Assembly: GCA_951213105.1 (NCBI GenBank)
Contig: OX578152.1
Location: 97,338,568-97,402,567 of the forward strand
Origin: Amaurobius ferox
Taxonomy: Eukaryota; Arthropoda; Arachnida; Araneae; Amaurobiidae
Direction: 5' to 3'
Length of the DNA: 64,000 bases
In this document: one piece after another, positions 59,901-64,000 of the stretch
Layout of the letters: each line of letters starts with the position of its first letter
Numbering within the stretch: position 1 is the stretch's first letter
Made by a program: the position numbers and the translations under genes
Notes under the pieces: generated by a model
The model's input: only the letters and a program-made list of their open reading frames with translations
The model's database searches: none
What the model was told of the DNA's origin: nothing

Positions 59901-60788
59901 TACTTTCTTTTAATACATAATGTATAAGGATAGTACTGTGACGGGATCGAAAATTCAAACTCAAGTTTTCGACGGGAGAGCACGTTTCAAGCATCCCTGA
60001 TCACGAATCGAACATTTTTGAGGTGATGTCTGTGTGTGTGTATGGAGACGATATCTCACAAACGAATGGAGCAATTCGAATAAAATTTGGTACAAAAATC
60101 ACAATCCGTGAATACTGGAAGCCTATTGTCTTAAAACACAATCGAATGTTCAGAACCCTCCTAAATTTTGGAGTGAAATTTTGGAAAAATCAACAAAAAA
60201 TCAAAACCTTTAATAAAGTTACGCAAATAGACCTTTCTTATGTAATTTTTCGTTAGAAAATGATTGACATAAACTTTAGAACGCTAGCCGTTCTCGAGAT
60301 ATTGCACATTTTTCAAATAAATTTATCAAAAAAGCCCATAAATTAAAAAAAATATTAACTGTTAAGAAACATGTTCACTTTTCATATGTAATATCGTGCG
60401 ACAAATTTGGTGACATCATTCTCGTGGAACTAACTGATTCATGAGAAAAGATACTTTGAGTAATACGTATTTGTATTTGAACGCCAATAGTCATTTATCT
60501 GCTGTAAGAATAACTTATTCCTCTGTCCATAACGCTTGGCGAGATTTTGGTGACAAATTTAGCGGAATATCGCCAACTTGGCGACATTTTGAAATGTTGC
60601 CAAATTAACAAAGATCTCGCCAAATGGATAAAAATGACGCTAAATCAATGAAAATGACGATTCATTGAAGAAAATTCAATATCTTGGAAAGAATATAAGT
60701 ATCTACTATAAGAATAACATTTTTTTAACTGTAAAAGTAGTAAATTCATTGCATTATATAAGGAAAGTCATGTGCTGCCCACATCAGA
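59901..60788 (-). mobile_element. Family B element, copy 6
   Basis: Reverse orientation: TACTTTCTTTTAATACATAA, GTGTGTGTGTATGG, ACAAAAATCACAATCCGTGA, GGCGAGATTTTGGTGAC, and the right end ATATAAGGAAAGTCATGTGC with CCACATCAGATT. All main parts are present. Confidence 0.85.
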
Positions 60789-61455
60789 TTTTTTGGTCAT
60801 TGATATTACGTTAGGCGTTTTGACTACGAGGGCTGCCACTGCAATAAAAAAACAAACAAAAAAGACCAATCATGCATAAAGTATTAATTATGAAAGACTT
60901 TCCGACTCTAATTTTATTTATACATCTCTAAAATGCGATACATTCAGCTGTAATATTTTAAAAATTATCACAATATTGCAATAATTAATTATATTTGAAA
61001 ATTTAAAACTTCATCGAAATAAACGAACTTGATTCAAATGGCGTCATCGAAATATAAATCGCCTAGCTCTCTGTTGAAGACCGAGATTATATATATTTTA
61101 TTCATCACAGTACTACAATAATTTATTCTACTTAAAATCTTAAAACCATGGAGGTAAAAGTAATTTAACTCTATGCATAAAGCTTCATCGAAGAAGTCTA
61201 CCATTAAATCGTCTGCTTCTCTATGTAAAATCAATGAATGTTTCATTCATATCATCCATATTGCAGACTCCTGAGCAAAATAATTTTGCGTTAAAGAAAT
61301 TTAGCAATTCTTATACAACTTATCTTACAGCCTAATCTGTTTACATTCTCCATAAGTGAAAATTAGGTTTCGTTGTAGAAATAATCACTGTTTGATGATC
61401 ATTTAAACTCAAATATATTGTAATTGTGTTGTTTCAGAATACAGATGCACAGAAA
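60789..61455. other. Intergenic sequence, no gene seen
   Basis: AT-rich sequence between a family B copy and the fold-back element. An A-rich stretch lies at about 60845-60865. No feature is recognised. Confidence 0.5.
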
Positions 61456-62249
61456 TTAAGGGTGAGTGTCAGTAAATCTTCTGCTCTATCCACGATTTGT
61501 TAACTTTCGCGGAACACGTATTTCGCCAAAATTCTGCTCAAACAGTTGCGAAATATTTTCTGAAAAATAAAATGCAATGCTTAGATTATATTAAAACTAA
61601 ATTTTATACTCAATAAAATATAGAATATATTTTTTATTTTAATCTAAAATATTTTTGGTGCTGCCATCTGTTGTTGTAATTTAATTCATACCGACTATTT
61701 TTATTTTTTAATGAACATTTTTAAATGTCTATTCCTTCTAATACGGTATTAAATACAACAGATCATATATAATAGTGCCACAATCACGAAAAGGTAATTG
61801 AACTTGGACTTGAAGACAAAGGAACTTGAAGAAAGGCTGCAGTCCTCAGTGATGAAGTACAGATCCCCTTATCAAATCCCCTTATCAAATTTATAGAATG
61901 AGAAATTACCTTTTCGTGACTGTGGCATTATTATCTATGATCTGTTGTATTTAATACCGTATTAAAAGGAATAGATATATGTAAAAATGTTCATTAAAAA
62001 ATAAAAATAGTCGGTATGAATTAAATTACGACAACAGATGGCAGCACCAAAAATATTTTGGATTACAATTAAAAACATATTTTATATTTTATTGAGTATT
62101 AAATTTAGTTTTAATATAATCTAAGCATTGCATTTTATTTTTCAGAAAATATTTCGCAACTGTTTGAGCAGAATTTTGGCGGAAAACGTGTTCTGCGAAA
62201 GTTAACAAAGGGCGGATAGGGCAGAAGATTTACTGACGCTCACCCTTAA
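61456..62249. mobile_element. 786-bp fold-back element flanked by TTAA
   Basis: TTAA at 61456-61459 and 62246-62249 flanks arms of about 340 bp (61460-61799 and 61904-62245) that are close reverse complements. The outer ends are GGGTGAGTGTCAG and CTGACGCTCACCC. The 104-bp centre has no gene. TTAA duplication is typical of piggyBac-type elements. A 3-bp TAA/TTA (PIF/Harbinger) reading is also possible because the GGG ends are not classic piggyBac. Confidence 0.9.
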
Positions 62250-63010
62250 GATTCCCCCTCTAGATATTTCAATACAGGATAGCATCTTGTTCGAAGTAAC
62301 TCTTGTGAATAAAAAATCGTTGCTATAAATTGTACTTTAGAAAACCCGAAACTTGGCATTTTTGAGACTTTAGTGATGATGCTGTACAGGCACCATTGTG
62401 ACAAGTTCCAGGCAATTAAAACCAAACCGACTTGTGATCGGCCAAACAATGCTCCATTGAGATGAGATTATTATCTTTTCTTCTCTATTTAAAGTAAATC
62501 CAACAGGCCCCTAAGCAATTCGGATACATATCACAGTTTTATATTAAAGATCGTTTATATTATACGCCCAAACATTACAGTACTACAAAATATATCTTCT
62601 CACTTATTCATTGATAATCTCTCAGCTTGCAGTAAAAATAAATGTCAACCTCCTCCTGGGGTCAGGGGCGTTAAACACCCCTTAATCCCATTAAATAATT
62701 TGTAGGGGGAGAATTTCCCCTCGCCTCTTAATGGAGCCCATGGGTAGGCGCTTAGAAACTGTGGATGATCCAGTATCTGTTACAGGGGTTTATCGAATAA
62801 AAGAGGAGCGTCGATGCTGTTGAACTCCGGGATATCAATTATTTAGCTCTCGGATGAGCGGGGAAGAGGGAATAATACCAGGAGTGAGAATTAACTTCTC
62901 TGCCAGACAAAGAATGATCAACAGCTGGACGAATTTAGAATTACTTTTAGTAGCTGCCAACAGTGGCTTAATATTAGAGAATAGATTACGATCATACAGA
63001 ATTTATATCA
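62250..63010. other. Intergenic sequence, GC-richer block of unknown nature
   Basis: At 62640-62870 the sequence is GC-richer than its surroundings (CAACCTCCTCCTGGGGTCAG, CTTAATGGAGCCCATGGGTA, GATGCTGTTGAACTCCGGGA). It may be the remains of a retroelement or a structured transcript, but I recognise no family. The 66-codon frame at 62854 has no known motif. Confidence 0.4.
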
Positions 63011-63011
63011 C

Positions 63012-63215
63012 AACTAGAAGTATGCCCGTTTTTCGTACGGCATATGCAATATAAAAAAACTTAAAATTCCCAATTATGTGCAAATTCCTTTAGTATTCTA
63101 AATGGCATTGTTGTTCAAAACATTCTATTAAAATATTTAAATGAATGCTCCTGAAAAGAAGTTTAAGAATCTCTGTTCTCGCTATACAAAATGATCTTCA
63201 CGAGGAGATCTGAAT
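63012..63215 (+). mobile_element. Family E element start, truncated
   Basis: AACTAGAAGTATGCCCGTTT with TTTCGTACGGCATATG, then ATGTGCAAATTCCTTTAGTA and CTAAATGGCATT, follow the 36513 copy closely for about 200 bp. The rest is missing. Confidence 0.7.
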
Positions 63216-63801
63216 AATAAAACATCCTGATCCCGTTTCTAAACAAATTTACAGAAAATATGAAATTGAATCAATATATGGGTTATTTTCTGTAAACGGA
63301 AGCTTTACATGTCCCAGATGTTTTAATAAAAGTTTGCATGACTTGGGACTGATTTGGGACACTAAGCAGTTTTACTATATTGTAATTCATATTTGTCACC
63401 CATTAGCTAAAAAAACAATTTATATTTCTAATATTTAAAAATTCAGTTTTTTTATTAAATGTCATTCCCCTGTGTGTCCCAACAGCCAAATAATAAAATC
63501 ACAACTTCATTTACAAGCCTTTATTTTATAGTTCTCATTTAATTTGATGTTTTATATTAAATTAGACAATTTAAAATACAAACAGTAATAAAAAAATCCA
63601 CTATACTTTAGAGCAATATTTTAAATTAATTTTTTACAACTGTCCCCTAGCTTTTCTGACATTTACCTGCCTTTAAATTTTAACACTTCTTTCTGTACAT
63701 AGATGACAATAAAATATTAGTAAAGTATTATTCTTGACTTGTCTTGAATATGTTTGGCAACTTATTAGTCAAAACAGAATGACTTATTCACACCCACAAG
63801 C
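63216..63801. other. Intergenic sequence, no feature seen
   Basis: AT-rich sequence with no recognisable gene or repeat. Confidence 0.5.
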
Positions 63802-64000
63802 GAGGGGGCGCGGTAGCCCATTGGTTAGCGCGCTGGAGTTGCACTCGGTAGGCCCGGGTTCGATTCCAGCCACTGCCAAAACTGCCGCCGTGTTCATGCG
63901 GAGTACGATCACGTTAAACATGTGGGTCCGAAAGTCCTTCCGAGAGGTTGGTGGTAGGGGAAGGAGGGTACGGTCCCTGTGGATGCCTCCCCCACTGGGT
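63802..64000 (+). mobile_element. tRNA-derived SINE, cut by the window end
   Basis: Box A-like GCGCGGTAGCCCATTGGTTA, box B GGGTTCGATTCCAGCC, then GTTCATGCGGAGTACGATCA, CACGTTAAACATGTGGGTCC and GGAAGGAGGGTACGGTCCCT. It is very close to the body of the chimeric SINE at 43746 but has an intact box B and no 5S head, so it represents the standard form of the family. Confidence 0.9.

Overview
This is a eukaryotic window: AT-rich, with one sparse developmental gene in about 20 kb introns, GT-AG splicing, microsatellites and dense dispersed repeats. The Even-skipped type homeodomain protein points to an animal, most likely an arthropod. The repeat landscape would suit a chelicerate such as a spider, but the sequence alone does not settle that.

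The only convincing protein-coding gene is an even-skipped/Evx homeobox gene on the + strand. It has three coding exons: 25205-25409, 46056-46207 and 49869-50354. They join in frame to a 280-residue protein with a homeodomain at residues 74-133, interrupted by an intron between homeodomain positions 46 and 47, and a C-terminal LFQPYK motif of the Groucho-recruiting type. Intron 1 is 20.6 kb. Intron 2 is 3.7 kb and carries a 1.08 kb alternating purine-pyrimidine microsatellite that ends about 85 bp before exon 3.

Nearly everything else is mobile DNA or its remains. From left to right: two head-to-tail copies of a hairpin-ended element (family A, 1.6-3.1 kb); three head-to-tail elements full of about 145-bp internal repeats (family D, 3.8-9.6 kb); AT-rich sequence with very long G/C homopolymers and a 0.95 kb duplication (10-17 kb); a related hairpin-ended element (family B, 19.1 kb); a decayed Ty3/gypsy integrase on the minus strand (20.6-23.1 kb); and an hAT-like end split by a SINE tail (23.2 kb). 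Inside eve intron 1 lie more A and B copies, a MITE with target duplications, a long palindrome next to a hammerhead-like motif, a family E element, and a 5S rRNA-headed chimeric SINE. Downstream of eve are a 77-bp palindromic minisatellite, further A and B copies, and a 786-bp fold-back element flanked by TTAA. A SINE runs off the right edge.

Families A, B, D and E share a layout: palindromic ends, about 145-165 bp internal repeats that vary in number, and a GACA- or CA-type microsatellite near one end. That layout resembles DINE-1/pearl-type non-autonomous Helentron-associated elements. This assignment is inference, since no autonomous partner is in the window. The strongest unusual finding is the 5S-tRNA chimeric SINE, with a 15-bp target-site duplication that begins exactly at the 5S 5' end.
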